DNA of 64,000 nucleotides from OMII01 sp947467385 (GTDB taxonomy: Bacteria; Bdellovibrionota_C; UBA2361; OMII01). The translations under genes were made by a program, and so were the position numbers. The notes beneath the pieces were generated by a model. It saw only the letters and a list, made by a program, of their open reading frames with translations, did no database searches and was not told the DNA's origin. Of the stretch, positions 8,856-17,753 are shown piece by piece (the stretch's first letter is position 1; each line of letters starts with the position of its first letter). The stretch spans positions 66,245-130,244 of the forward strand of contig JBIKLA010000007.1 in assembly GCA_044360075.1 (NCBI GenBank), written 5' to 3'.

Positions 8856-9614
8856 ATGCGAACGCTGCTAAGCCGCCTCCTGGTGGCGCTTTTTGGAGTA
8901 GCAATCCTAGTCCCGTCCGTCGGGTGCAGTATACTGGGTGGTCGCCCCGACGGCGACCTGCAGCTCGCTTCAGAGGACGACGAGGACTCGTTTGATCTCA
9001 GCAAGGGTCGCCGCCAGCTGGCCATCCAAACCGCGCGCGTCCTTCCTAAGCCCGAATTCGGCGTCACCCCGGAGGTTCAAGCCGAGCTTGACCGGTTCAT
9101 GAACAACGACCGCGCCACCGTCGAGCGTGTCCTCAAGCACAACCCAGAGCGGATCGAGAAGATGGAGGCCGTGTTCGAGGGGCAGGGGGTACCGACCGAG
9201 CTCCTCTCAGTGGCAGCGGTAGAGAGCGGCCTCAACCCCTCGGCGGCGAGCCCAGCTGGGGCGCGCGGCTTGTGGCAGTTCATGCGGACCACGGCGACGG
9301 TGTACGGCCTAAAGGTTACCGCCAAGCAGGATGACCGCCTCGATCCCGACCGATCGACCCTGGCCGCCGCAAAGCTCCTGCGCGACCTCTTCGTGAAGTT
9401 TAACGATTGGCATCTCGCCCTTGCCGCCTACAACGCAGGCGGTGGGGCGGTAGGCAAGGTGCTCGCGCGCAATTCGAGCGCCGACTTCTGGGACCTCGCC
9501 CGAGACGGAAACTTTCCCGGAGAAACCAAAAAGTTCGTTCCACGCGTGATTGCGCTCTCCCTCATCGTGAGCGATCCCTCGCGATACGGCTTCTCGCCGA
9601 TCGCCGCCGGCTAG
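8856..9614 (+). CDS. lytic transglycosylase (SLT domain) lipoprotein
   Basis: The ATG at 8856 has TAGGAA about 7 nt upstream and gives a good signal peptide, MRTLLSRLLVALFGVAILVP, ending in a lipobox at SVGC. An upstream frame extension is open but looks non-coding. The C-terminal ~150 residues are an SLT/MltD-type domain: VPTELLSVAAVESGLNPSA with the catalytic Glu of the ES motif, then GARGLWQFM, and finally LALAAYNAGGGAVGKVL. Such enzymes cleave the glycan strand of peptidoglycan to 1,6-anhydro products in the periplasm. At 252 residues it is a short, single-domain member with no LysM repeats. Confidence 0.92.
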   Translation: MRTLLSRLLVALFGVAILVPSVGCSILGGRPDGDLQLASEDDEDSFDLSKGRRQLAIQTARVLPKPEFGVTPEVQAELDRFMNNDRATVERVLKHNPERIEKMEAVFEGQGVPTELLSVAAVESGLNPSAASPAGARGLWQFMRTTATVYGLKVTAKQDDRLDPDRSTLAAAKLLRDLFVKFNDWHLALAAYNAGGGAVGKVLARNSSADFWDLARDGNFPGETKKFVPRVIALSLIVSDPSRYGFSPIAAG

Positions 9615-9729
9615 CGCCGAGCTAGTTTTTCGATCTCTGCCGGTGTGCACTGCTTGCTTTGAGTGATAGAATCTCGGGGCGCTGCGCCCCTTGCGGCGGC
9701 GGCAGGAACTGCGTGAACGCAAAGTTGAG

Positions 9730-11928
9730 ATGCGACTCCTGAGAAAAACCATCCGTCTGCTTTTTATCCTGGTTATTGTCTTGTGCGTGGCGGCGTATGC
9801 GCTCGTGCGCAGTGACACGTTCGTTGTGTCGTACCTGCTGCCCTTCGTGAGCAAGCAGCTCGGCACGCCACTCTCGGCCCAGCACGCGCAGATTGGCCCC
9901 TTTACCGGAATCTCGCTTAAGGACCTACGCTACGACTGCGAGGGCAGCGCCGCGGACTGCCGTCCTGAGGCGCCGTTTTCGCTTCATATCCCCACGCTCG
10001 ACCTTACGTACGACTTCTGGAAGCTCTTCAGCGGCAAGCTCCACATCACATCGCTTAAGGCTGACGGAGTAAGAGTCGGCATCCGCAGCGGCGACGCCCC
10101 GCAGGAAGCGGATCCCCCGCCGTCGGCAGGCGAGACCCCGACGCCGACACCCACGCCCGAGTCTGGCTCCAAGCCGCCCTTCACAATTGCCCTCTCTGAT
10201 GGCGCGATCACAAACGCGCGCGTGCACTTCCACAGTGCCCAGGGGGCGGAGCGTTACCACGGCGAAGAGATCTCCCTTAAGGTGCCGCAGGCTGAATCGC
10301 ATGGCGACAGCACCATTGAGCTGAAGACGGTGGTAACGATTCAGGGCGCGGGTGTTCCGCTTGAGAAGGAGAAGCTTTCGGCGGTCGTCACGCTTAAGGA
10401 AGCAACTTTCTTTCAGCCCAAGGCGATTGACATCGACCTCTCGGCCGGCTCGTCAGTCCCAGCACCCCTTGAGATCGACGGCGAGCTTATCTTTGAGTCA
10501 GAGCCCTACGCCCTGAAAAAGATAGTGCTCACGAAGGCAATTTTGCGCGAGTCGCTGGCTAAGGCTGTGGGCGTGTCGGTTGGGCCGATAAAAGAATTTG
10601 AGTACGAGATCGATGGGCACTACGAGCTTGGTGTTCCCTCTAATGCGGCGATCCGCCTGGCTCTCAAGAAGCACCTCTTTGTGGGGGAGGGTGCATACGA
10701 CCTCAAGGGCTCGCGTCTTGAAACAAAACTCGCAATTCATGAGGACCATATTCAAGCGTCGTCTGGCGTGATCGATCTCTTTGCGAACCACGCCTCTCTG
10801 CTCAAGGGCTCCTTCGCGGCCAATGCCTCCTTTGATCCCTACTCAAAGACCTCAAGCTTCACGGCGACCTTCGGCTCCGCAGACTTCGACCTTATAGATG
10901 CGCTTAGAGAGTCGCTTACGCCCAAATCCGTTCCCGAAGCTGCTGCCCACGGCGATGGCGCAGCCCAAGGTAATGGCGCAACGCAGGAATCCCCCAACGA
11001 GAGCAGCGCGACGCCGGATGCGGGTGCTGCCGCAGCCCCAATCCCTGACCTCCCGCTCCTTGATGTGGCTGTCACGATCGAGAAGAGCGTCTACCAAAAG
11101 ATCCCGATCTCTGGGCTCAGCGTGCGCCTAAAAACCCCCAGCACCCGCGAAGTGTCGCACCTTGAAGTGAAAGCAGGATTCGACGCCGGAGGGGCCTTCT
11201 CGATGAGCGGCTCTGGCTCGCTAGATCATACCTTCAAGCTTAAGGCCACAGCGAACAACGTCAACATCCTTCCCTTTGCGGCGCTCGTCCAGGGCGATGG
11301 GGCGCTGCTTGAGGGAACGCTCAATTCGTATGACCTCGACGTGAGCGCCTCTCCCAAGGACCCGCGCACGACCATCACGGGACACATGAACACGAGGCTT
11401 TCAAACTTCACCGTCCCGAGCACCCTGCAGCAGCAGGTGCCGTTTAACATTCTTTTCCTTCCGCTCGACGTACTCATCACCGTCTTTGGTGGCACGCTCA
11501 ACGCCATGCTGCCGTCGTCGGTCTCAAGCATCTCTGACAGCTTAAAGAGCACCATTGATGAGGCTGGGCGCCTTGGTCTTAAGCGGGGCTCAGTTGATCT
11601 CGTGTTCGACAACGGCGAAATCAACCTTAAAAACGTCGATTTCGACACCAAGAACCTTCCCGACTTCACCTTCAAGGGCAAGATTAAGCATGATGACGGC
11701 CTCGACCTCACTATTTTTATCGCGCTCCTCAAGCTCAATCTTCCGCTTCCAGTGGTCGGCAGTCTCTCGTTCCCGCTGCCTGATGTCGTCTATCTTGGGC
11801 CCGAGATAATTCGCGGCTTAGGCTTAAGTATCGGCAATCTTGCAGGAGGCTCATCAGACGAGCCGCCGACGCCTGACGCCGAGCCGGCCGCGGCGCCTCC
11901 GGCTTCTTCCGAGGGCGCAAAGCGCTAG
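9730..11928 (+). CDS. AsmA-like envelope protein
   Basis: The 732-residue protein starts with a signal anchor (LLFILVIVLCVAAYALV) and then has AsmA/DUF748-like beta-rich sequence: HAQIGPFTGISLKDLRYDC, LDLTYDFWKLFSGKLHITSL and, near the end, FDNGEINLKNVDFDTKNLPD. AsmA-family proteins are anchored in the inner membrane and many act as bridge-like lipid carriers to the outer membrane. Two low-complexity linkers are seen, a Thr-Pro one (PTPTPTPE, ~residue 145) and an Ala/Gly-rich one around residues 405-445. Family membership rests on this pattern and the topology. A GGGGCGCTGCGCCCC hairpin at 9676-9690 lies just upstream. Confidence 0.7.
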   Translation: MRLLRKTIRLLFILVIVLCVAAYALVRSDTFVVSYLLPFVSKQLGTPLSAQHAQIGPFTGISLKDLRYDCEGSAADCRPEAPFSLHIPTLDLTYDFWKLFSGKLHITSLKADGVRVGIRSGDAPQEADPPPSAGETPTPTPTPESGSKPPFTIALSDGAITNARVHFHSAQGAERYHGEEISLKVPQAESHGDSTIELKTVVTIQGAGVPLEKEKLSAVVTLKEATFFQPKAIDIDLSAGSSVPAPLEIDGELIFESEPYALKKIVLTKAILRESLAKAVGVSVGPIKEFEYEIDGHYELGVPSNAAIRLALKKHLFVGEGAYDLKGSRLETKLAIHEDHIQASSGVIDLFANHASLLKGSFAANASFDPYSKTSSFTATFGSADFDLIDALRESLTPKSVPEAAAHGDGAAQGNGATQESPNESSATPDAGAAAAPIPDLPLLDVAVTIEKSVYQKIPISGLSVRLKTPSTREVSHLEVKAGFDAGGAFSMSGSGSLDHTFKLKATANNVNILPFAALVQGDGALLEGTLNSYDLDVSASPKDPRTTITGHMNTRLSNFTVPSTLQQQVPFNILFLPLDVLITVFGGTLNAMLPSSVSSISDSLKSTIDEAGRLGLKRGSVDLVFDNGEINLKNVDFDTKNLPDFTFKGKIKHDDGLDLTIFIALLKLNLPLPVVGSLSFPLPDVVYLGPEIIRGLGLSIGNLAGGSSDEPPTPDAEPAAAPPASSEGAKR

Positions 11929-11997
11929 CCCCTTTCCGATCATGGTCGCCGGTTCGCTGAATGGCGATGATGCTTGTTGCCGTAGCAGGGAGGCCGT

Positions 11998-12306
11998 ATG
12001 CAAAAGCTATCAGTGATAATTATTGGCGTTGCTATTGTGGGGCAGGTGCTTGGGTGCGCCACCACGCTTTCGCCGCTGGGGTACCGCGTCGTTGAGGCTG
12101 ACAGCTCGATGGTTGCGCAGTGCACCTTTGTCGGCACCGTTGAAGGGGGCTCAGAGGTGGGGAGCCTGGCGCAGGAAACTGGCATGCATAACGCCAAGAA
12201 CCGGGCGCTCGAAGAGGCCGCTGAGCGGGGAGCCACCCATGTGGTGTTCGACAACATCGCAGGCGGCTACTCGTCATACGCAGTTGGGCGGGCCTACAGC
12301 TGCTAG
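11998..12306 (+). CDS. small DUF4156-like lipoprotein
   Basis: The 102-residue protein has a signal peptide with lipobox VLGC, preceded by a GGGAGG ribosome-binding site. The body matches DUF4156-type lipoproteins: CTFVGTVEGGSEVGS, then HNAKNRALEEAAERGATHVV and a C-terminal YAVGRAYSC. These are short, lipid-anchored envelope proteins of unknown role. The final cysteine may form a disulphide with the one in the CTFVG strand. It stands alone between the AsmA-like gene and purU. Confidence 0.75.
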   Translation: MQKLSVIIIGVAIVGQVLGCATTLSPLGYRVVEADSSMVAQCTFVGTVEGGSEVGSLAQETGMHNAKNRALEEAAERGATHVVFDNIAGGYSSYAVGRAYSC

Positions 12307-12371
12307 GCTGCTAAGCGCAGCGGCTTATGTCGCTCATACCGAGCGAGGAATCGCTTGGGTAGCGTGCCTGC

Positions 12372-13247
12372 ATGAGCTCCCCAAAGAATCATGCGGTATT
12401 TCTCATCACCTGCCCCGACCGCAAGGGCATCGTCGCAAGTGTTAGCACATTCTTCTTTGAGCGCGGCTTCAACATCGTCCACTGCCAGCAGTACACCGAT
12501 CCCGTTGAGAGCCGCTTCTTTATGCGCATCTTGATAGACCTCGACTCGGCCCCTTGCGCGCGGGCCCAGCTGATCGATGACTTTCGTCCGGTCGCAGCGG
12601 CGTTCACGATCGAATGGTCTGCGCACTTCTCAGTTGACGCACAAAGGTTTGCTGTGCTTGTCACGCGCGAGGCGCACTGCCTCTACGATATCCTGTTTAG
12701 GGCCCACACGGGTGACCTGCCCAACGCCTCGGTCGCGCTCGTCATCTCAAACCACCCGCATCTTGAGCCCGTTGCGGCACAGTTTCGTATTCCGTACTTC
12801 TGCTGCTCCGTCGACCCGCACGACAAACGCATGCAGGAGCGTGAAGTTGTGCGGCTGCTGCGGCAGCACCATGTGCAGCTTGCGGTGCTCGCGCGTTACA
12901 TGCAGGTGCTCTCACCCGAGATGCTGCGCGAGGCTCCCGTGCCCATCATCAATATCCACCATGCGTTCTTGCCGGCTTTTCAGGGCGCCGGCCCGTACCG
13001 CCGCGCCTGGGAGCGCGGTGTGAAGATGATCGGCGCCACTGCCCACTACGTCACGCCTGAGCTTGATGAGGGCCCCATCATCGAGCAGGACGTTGAGCGC
13101 GTCACGCACGAGGACGGCATCGAGGCGCTCCAGCGCACCGGGCGCGACATCGAGAGCGTCGTGCTCGCGCGCGCCATTAAGGCACATCTCGAGCACCGCA
13201 TAATCGTGCACGCAAACCGCGCTATCGTTTTCTCTCGGGGGCTCTAG
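12372..13247 (+). CDS. purU: formyltetrahydrofolate deformylase PurU
   Basis: The 291-residue protein hydrolyses 10-formyl-tetrahydrofolate to tetrahydrofolate and formate, supplying formate for purine synthesis and balancing one-carbon pools. The N-terminal ~85 residues are an ACT-like sensor (FLITCPDRKGIVASVSTFFF). The rest is a formyltransferase-fold domain with the catalytic block IINIHHAFLPAFQGAGPY and the later GATAHYVTPELDEGPII, which supplies the conserved His and Asp. The length is typical of the family. It is convergent with the M24 peptidase gene, with 11 nt between stops. Confidence 0.95.
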   Translation: MSSPKNHAVFLITCPDRKGIVASVSTFFFERGFNIVHCQQYTDPVESRFFMRILIDLDSAPCARAQLIDDFRPVAAAFTIEWSAHFSVDAQRFAVLVTREAHCLYDILFRAHTGDLPNASVALVISNHPHLEPVAAQFRIPYFCCSVDPHDKRMQEREVVRLLRQHHVQLAVLARYMQVLSPEMLREAPVPIINIHHAFLPAFQGAGPYRRAWERGVKMIGATAHYVTPELDEGPIIEQDVERVTHEDGIEALQRTGRDIESVVLARAIKAHLEHRIIVHANRAIVFSRGL

Positions 13248-13258
13248 CGGCTCTGGGC

Positions 13259-14551
13259 CTACGCCGCTGCGCGTTGGCCTATCTCAAGTAAGTGCTGCAG
13301 TCCCTTGGGGAACACGCCGGCCGTGAGCACCTCTGCGCCCTTGGCCGTGACGAGCACATCGTCCTCGATGCGCACGCCACAGGGGGGCAGAGGACCGACC
13401 GGCTTGCTGAAGTAGAGACCCGGCTCGATCGTGACAACCATTCCGGCCTCAAGCTTCTCAACTCGATCGTTTGCGCCAAGCGAAACGTCATGCACGTCGA
13501 TCCCGAGCGAGTGCCCAATCCCATGCGGAAAGTATGGGCGGTAGGCTTGTTTTTTCATGAGCTGGGGCAGGGGGCCCTTAAGGATGCCGAGGTACTTAAG
13601 CCCCGCCGCGAGCTCGCGCGCCGCCGTTTCATGCACGTCGCTCATCAGCACGCCCGGTTTAATCTTCTTGATTGCGGTGAGCTGCGCGCGTAGCACGATT
13701 TCGTAGAGGTCGCCCATCTGGGGCGCGAGCGACTCACCTATCGGGATCGTCCGCGTGACGTCGCTTGCGTACATGTTGAGCTCGCACCCGGTGTCGATCA
13801 GAACGAACTCACCGTCGGCGAGCCGGCGCGAGAGGTTGTGGTAGTGCAGGGTCGCCGCAGAGCGGCCGGCCGCAGCAATAGTGCTGAAGGCCGGCTCGGC
13901 GCCATTGGTGCGGTAGAAGTAGTCGAGGAACGCCGCTATCTCAAGCTCGGGCGTGCCCGGCCTGAGCAGCGGGAAGAGGTTAAGCATGGCGTCTCCCGTG
14001 AGCGCCGCCGCCTCCTTAATGCGCGTGATCTCTTCGCGGTCCTTGATGGCGCGCAGGCGCGCCGTGAAGCGCTCAAGCTCAATGAGGGACTGGGGCATGC
14101 CGCGGTTGGCAAGAGAGCTGCGCGACGATAGGTCGGCCTTGAGCGCCGCGCTCGCGGTTCCTGCAATCGACTGGAGATACACAACCTCAGAGCCGTGAAC
14201 GAGTGCGAGCAGCGACTTAAGGTGGTCGCTTGAGGTGATCACCTCGGCTTTGAGCATCTTTGCCAGGGGGCGAATCGAGGGCTGCGCCCCGTCCCACACC
14301 GCCTTGATCTTGTCCTCTGGGTAGGTGAGCAGCACGACTGGGTCTTTTGCGTGAGGCCTGAGCACAAGCGTGATGCGCTCGGCGTAGCTGCCAGTGAAGT
14401 AGTACAGGTCGCTGTTCGGGCGATAGGGATAGTGCGTGTCACGTGAGCGCAGCGCGTGCGGGTTGCTTGAGATGACAACGGTCGCTTTGTAGGGAGCGTC
14501 CTTAAGGAGCTTAAGAGCCTTCTTTACGCGAGCTGAGTAGATCTGTTTCAT
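13259..14551 (-). CDS. pepP: Xaa-Pro aminopeptidase (M24B)
   Basis: The 430-residue protein has an N-terminal AMP_N domain (SSNPHALRSRDTHYPYRPNS, LYYFTG) and a C-terminal pita-bread metallopeptidase domain. The metal ligands are visible: Asp in LIDTGCELNMYASDVTRT (two Asp), His in FPHGIGHSLGIDVHD, Glu in MVVTIEPGLYF and Glu in GVRIEDDVLVT. It removes N-terminal residues that precede proline. The ATG at 14551 is selected because TTAGGAGG lies 5 nt upstream; the frame continues upstream from a weaker start. The role is cytoplasmic peptide turnover. Confidence 0.93.
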   Translation of the reverse strand: MKQIYSARVKKALKLLKDAPYKATVVISSNPHALRSRDTHYPYRPNSDLYYFTGSYAERITLVLRPHAKDPVVLLTYPEDKIKAVWDGAQPSIRPLAKMLKAEVITSSDHLKSLLALVHGSEVVYLQSIAGTASAALKADLSSRSSLANRGMPQSLIELERFTARLRAIKDREEITRIKEAAALTGDAMLNLFPLLRPGTPELEIAAFLDYFYRTNGAEPAFSTIAAAGRSAATLHYHNLSRRLADGEFVLIDTGCELNMYASDVTRTIPIGESLAPQMGDLYEIVLRAQLTAIKKIKPGVLMSDVHETAARELAAGLKYLGILKGPLPQLMKKQAYRPYFPHGIGHSLGIDVHDVSLGANDRVEKLEAGMVVTIEPGLYFSKPVGPLPPCGVRIEDDVLVTAKGAEVLTAGVFPKGLQHLLEIGQRAAA

Positions 14552-14684
14552 GGCGCCTCCTAACGGTACAACGGTATAAAAGCACGATGGCTCCTCTTGC
14601 GCATGGTGCAATCGTGGCCCTCAAGCCCCAGAGGTTTGACAGCGCGGCGCGGGTAGGGGAGCATCATTGGCGGAGGGGCCTTTA

Positions 14685-15089
14685 ATGTTCTCGATCACGG
14701 TAGACCTAGACGATGCCTGGCTTGAGCCTGTGTACGACCACGTCCACCACGGCCGCTCGCTCTCCCTCTTTGAGCGGGCGCGGTGCGGGCTCCTTGAGCA
14801 CATCGGGTTCCCCAATGAGCAGCTTTTGGCCGAGGGCAAGGTACTCGTCATTACCAAGGTTCAGGCCGAATATAAGCGCGAGGTCAAGCGCGGCACGGTG
14901 CGCGTCACCTGCGACCGGGCTGAGGTGCGGGATAGGGCGCTCGTCATCCACCAGACCCTCTTCAACGAGAAGGGTAAGCCTGCGATAGAGCTGGTGATCG
15001 AATCTGTCTTCATGGATATGAAGAGTCGCCGCGGCATAGCCCCACCCCCTGATTTTATTGAGGCCTTTGAGGCCTGGGCACGAGGTTGA
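14685..15089 (+). CDS. acyl-CoA thioesterase-like hotdog protein (4HBT)
   Basis: The ATG at 14685 is preceded by GGAGGGG at a good distance, better than the upstream TTG. The 134-residue protein has the hotdog-fold pattern of 4HBT/YbgC thioesterases: VYDHVHHGRSLSLFERARC at the start of the long helix, then beta strands VLVITKVQAEYKREVKRG and LVIHQTLFNEKGKPAIELV. These enzymes cleave acyl-CoA thioesters. The usual D-x-x-G-V-V-Y-H nucleophile segment is divergent here, so substrate and activity are uncertain. Confidence 0.7.
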   Translation: MFSITVDLDDAWLEPVYDHVHHGRSLSLFERARCGLLEHIGFPNEQLLAEGKVLVITKVQAEYKREVKRGTVRVTCDRAEVRDRALVIHQTLFNEKGKPAIELVIESVFMDMKSRRGIAPPPDFIEAFEAWARG

Positions 15090-15123
15090 CACCGATGGGC
15101 GGCTACAGTACCCTTTCGCGGCT

Positions 15124-15372
15124 ATGAAAGAGAACACTCATCCAACTTACCACGAGGCCACCGTCTACTGCGGAGGCTGCGGCAGCACCTTCGTAACCGG
15201 CGCAACTATCCCTGAGATTCGCGTTGGAGTGTGCTCTCAGTGCCACCCGTTCTACACCGGCAAGCAGAAGCTCCTCGACACCGAGGGCCGCGTAGATCGA
15301 TTCAAGAAGAAGTACGGCAAGGCAACAACCCCTGCTGCTGCTCCTGCAGAGTCAGAAGCGGCAGAGTCATAA
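15124..15372 (+). CDS. rpmE: 50S ribosomal protein bL31
   Basis: The 82-residue protein is bL31: KENTHPTYHEATVYC, CSQCHPFYTGKQKLLDTEGR and VDRFKKKYG are diagnostic. Cysteine pairs in CGGC and CSQC form the zinc site of the C+ type; one extra residue separates the first pair compared with the usual CxC. The start is the ATG at 15124. The C-terminal tail is Ala/Pro/Glu-rich. The stop codon lies inside a 16-bp tandem duplication described separately. Confidence 0.95.
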   Translation: MKENTHPTYHEATVYCGGCGSTFVTGATIPEIRVGVCSQCHPFYTGKQKLLDTEGRVDRFKKKYGKATTPAAAPAESEAAES

Positions 15373-15392
15373 GGCTGCAGAGTCATAAGGCT
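15361..15392. repeat. 16-bp perfect tandem duplication across the rpmE stop codon
   Basis: The unit GCAGAGTCATAAGGCT occurs twice head to tail at 15361-15376 and 15377-15392. The first copy contains the last codons and the TAA of rpmE (AES-stop). The second copy repeats them after the stop. It looks like a recent slippage or unequal-exchange duplication. Confidence 0.95.
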
Positions 15393-15432
15393 GCAAAAGA
15401 AGCCAAGTCGAAACAAACCGAGGCGACTCGAC

Positions 15433-15996
15433 ATGAGGCCAGTATCACGAGCGTTAGCTTTAGTGGTGCTGGCCTTCTGCATTTCCCTCTGCCTTTCCTT
15501 TTGCATCGCCTGTACCGGTGACCGCACCGGCCTTAATCCCCAGGACAAGGCGCCCGACATTAAGGGGCGAGACCTAAACGGCACAGAGACATCGCTGCGG
15601 CAGGTTCCGGGCCAGGTGCTCCTTGTGAACTTCTGGGCGACGTGGTGCGCCCCGTGCATGGCTGAGCTGCCGGCCCTGCAGTCGCTCCACACGGCGCTCA
15701 AGGACCGTGGCTTCACGGTTGTCGGAGTTGCGGTCGATGATTCGCCCGAGAACATCCGCGAGGCCCAGGCCAAGTTTGGCATAACGTACCCGATAATTAT
15801 TGACGCCGATTCCCAGAGCAAGCGCCTGTACGAGATAAAGGGGCTGCCCGAGAGCTACGTCCTCGGCCCTGAGCAGCGCGTCCAGATTGTGATGGACCCC
15901 GACGGTAGAAGCGGCCCCGTGACCCGCATCGTTGGCCCGCGCGAATGGAGCGAGAAGTGGGCTTCTCAAGTGCTGGCCTCTGCCGCTACAAAGTAG
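15433..15996 (+). CDS. TlpA/ResA-like thiol-disulphide oxidoreductase, lipoprotein
   Basis: The 187-residue protein has a lipoprotein-type signal ending near FCIAC, followed by a thioredoxin fold. The active site is FWATWCAPCMAELPAL (WCAPC), preceded by the strand QVLLVNFW. The segment VVGVAVDDSPENIREAQAKF and GLPESYVL (cis-Pro loop) complete the TlpA/ResA pattern. Such proteins reduce periplasmic disulphides, for example in cytochrome c maturation. It is 3 nt upstream of lgt and probably co-transcribed with it. Confidence 0.9.
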   Translation: MRPVSRALALVVLAFCISLCLSFCIACTGDRTGLNPQDKAPDIKGRDLNGTETSLRQVPGQVLLVNFWATWCAPCMAELPALQSLHTALKDRGFTVVGVAVDDSPENIREAQAKFGITYPIIIDADSQSKRLYEIKGLPESYVLGPEQRVQIVMDPDGRSGPVTRIVGPREWSEKWASQVLASAATK

Positions 15997-15999
15997 GAC

Positions 16000-16767
16000 A
16001 TGATTCCAACCCTGCTTGAGTTAGGCCCCATCCCGGTTCGCAGCTTCGGCCTCATGGTGGCTCTCTCCCTTATCGCCGGCGGCTTGCGCCTGGCGCAGAG
16101 CTTTAGGCGCTACGGCATCGAGCCGCGCCTTGCTGAGCGCTACGTAACAGCAGCGGGCATCTCAGGCCTGCTCGGCGCGCGCCTGTGGTTCATCGGCGAG
16201 AACTGGGGGATGGTGCGCGGGGATCTCATGGGGGCGCTCCTCTCAAGCGCGGGATTCACCTTCTATGGGGGCTTCATCGTCGCCGCGCTTGTGGTGGTCT
16301 ACCTGGCGCGTCGCGACGGTACCGACCTGGGACGCCTGTGCGACTCGCTTGGGCCGTGCTTGGCGCTCGGGTACGCTATCGGGCGCCTTGGGTGCCAGCT
16401 CTCTGGTGACGGAGATTACGGGCGCGTGACAACTGGCTTCTGGGGCATGTCGTACGCCACCGGCGTCGTCCCCACGCTTCCAGGGCAGCTTGTCTACCCG
16501 ACGCCGCTCTTTGAGTCAGCCGTGAGTCTTATGGTGCTGTGGGTGCTCTCGCGCGTCGAGAGCCATCCGAGGCTGCTCCCCAACCGCTTTCAGCGATTCG
16601 GCCTCTACCTCTTTCTCATCTCGATCGAGAGGGTGTGCGTTGAGTTCCTGCGTGTTAATCCCGAGCTCGTTGCGGGCTTAAGCGAAGCTCAGGTGATTGG
16701 GCTGGTGCTCATGGGCCTGGGCTCGCTTCTGCTTGTCCTGCCGGCTCGGCGCAAAGCCGCTGTCTAG
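16000..16767 (+). CDS. lgt: prolipoprotein diacylglyceryl transferase
   Basis: The 255-residue polytopic membrane protein transfers diacylglyceryl from phosphatidylglycerol to the lipobox cysteine of prolipoproteins. Visible hallmarks are a PVRSFGLMVAL opening, GARLWFIGEN, SAGFTFYGGFIVA, and the signature block YAIGRLGCQLSGDGDYG. The usual GRxGNFxN reads GRLGCQLSGDGDYG here, a variant also found in other Lgt proteins. Several hydrophobic segments and a C-terminal ERVCVEFLRVNPE support the call. This one enzyme would serve the many lipoproteins of the window. Its TAG stop overlaps the stop of the next gene. Confidence 0.93.
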   Translation: MIPTLLELGPIPVRSFGLMVALSLIAGGLRLAQSFRRYGIEPRLAERYVTAAGISGLLGARLWFIGENWGMVRGDLMGALLSSAGFTFYGGFIVAALVVVYLARRDGTDLGRLCDSLGPCLALGYAIGRLGCQLSGDGDYGRVTTGFWGMSYATGVVPTLPGQLVYPTPLFESAVSLMVLWVLSRVESHPRLLPNRFQRFGLYLFLISIERVCVEFLRVNPELVAGLSEAQVIGLVLMGLGSLLLVLPARRKAAV

Positions 16768-17585
16768 TTGCAGCTTACAGATGTCTTTTGGTCATCGCTC
16801 TGCACCGAGAGCGATTCCACGGCGTCTCCCGATACGGTAATCGTGCCAGCGACCTCAGTTGTGCCCTCAGAGCCCGACACGGTCGTCGTGAGCTCTCCCG
16901 AGGCGGATGACCCGTCGATGGTGAGGGCGAGGCTCGTTGGCACGGTAGAGCCCGTGCTCTGGCCGACGGCCGTGAATGATATCGTCGTCTCGTTGTTGGC
17001 GACGGTTCCACCCTCAATCTCAGCGGCGGTGTAGGTCGTTGTTGTGCCGCTTAGGCTTGTGAGCGTCATCGTGCAGCTTGCGAGGCCTCCGGCCGTTGGT
17101 GTCGGGTTAACCGGAGTGTTTGAGTCCGTTACTTCTCCGTCGATCACCGTCGAAAAGCTTCGGTTCGGATAAATGAGCGTTGCGATTACGGCGTAGTTAA
17201 ACGTAGGTGCCGCCATCGACACCGGAACGTCAAAGCCGATCGCCCCTGGAAGCGAAAGCGAGCGAAGCTGGGTCGAGCGCAGCTGGCGGTTGATGTAGAA
17301 GTCGAACTTAATCGGATACTCCTCGTAGTCCGAGTTGGGTATGTACGCATCTGCGAGGATGCGCGTGAAGGCACCCCCAGCCTGTTTTGCCTCCGAGCTC
17401 GCTGCGTCGTAGTACTGCGTGCTGATCGTCAGCACCGGACCACGGTGATCCTTGTCGACAAAGCCCTCGATCCCCTCGTACGAGACCTGCTGAGCATGAG
17501 CTCCCGAAAAGGGCAGGGCGAGCACGACCAGTGCTACAAAAGGGTAGAGTAAAATCGACTTTTCAAACCTTTGTTTTAAATTCAT
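16764..17585 (-). CDS. secreted protein of unknown function
   Basis: I do not recognise the family. The 273-residue protein begins at the ATG at 17585 (MNLKQRF) with AGAGGGC upstream. The N-terminus is a signal peptide (LYPFVALVVLALPFSGAHAQ) with a likely cleavage after AHA. The first half contains VDKDHRGPVLTISTQYYDA and FDFYINRQLRSTQLR. A short PVNPTPTAGG linker separates it from a Ser/Thr-rich, beta-rich C-terminal half (residues ~165-273), which resembles an extracellular beta-sandwich. Two cysteines near the end may form a disulphide. It converges with lgt. Confidence 0.75.
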   Translation of the reverse strand: MNLKQRFEKSILLYPFVALVVLALPFSGAHAQQVSYEGIEGFVDKDHRGPVLTISTQYYDAASSEAKQAGGAFTRILADAYIPNSDYEEYPIKFDFYINRQLRSTQLRSLSLPGAIGFDVPVSMAAPTFNYAVIATLIYPNRSFSTVIDGEVTDSNTPVNPTPTAGGLASCTMTLTSLSGTTTTYTAAEIEGGTVANNETTISFTAVGQSTGSTVPTSLALTIDGSSASGELTTTVSGSEGTTEVAGTITVSGDAVESLSVQSDDQKTSVSCN

Positions 17586-17753
17586 CAGATTGCCCTCTCT
17601 TCTCACGAATAGTGTCGTCCATGTTGCTGCGGCGCTAAAGGTTTTTCCGGTGCTCGGCGCTTTCCCACTGTTGGGAGCGCAATGTCTAGTGCAACATAGA
17701 ATGGCTGTATGCGCCTTACAGAGTAGGTTAAAGACGTACCGTGGTTTTATTCC

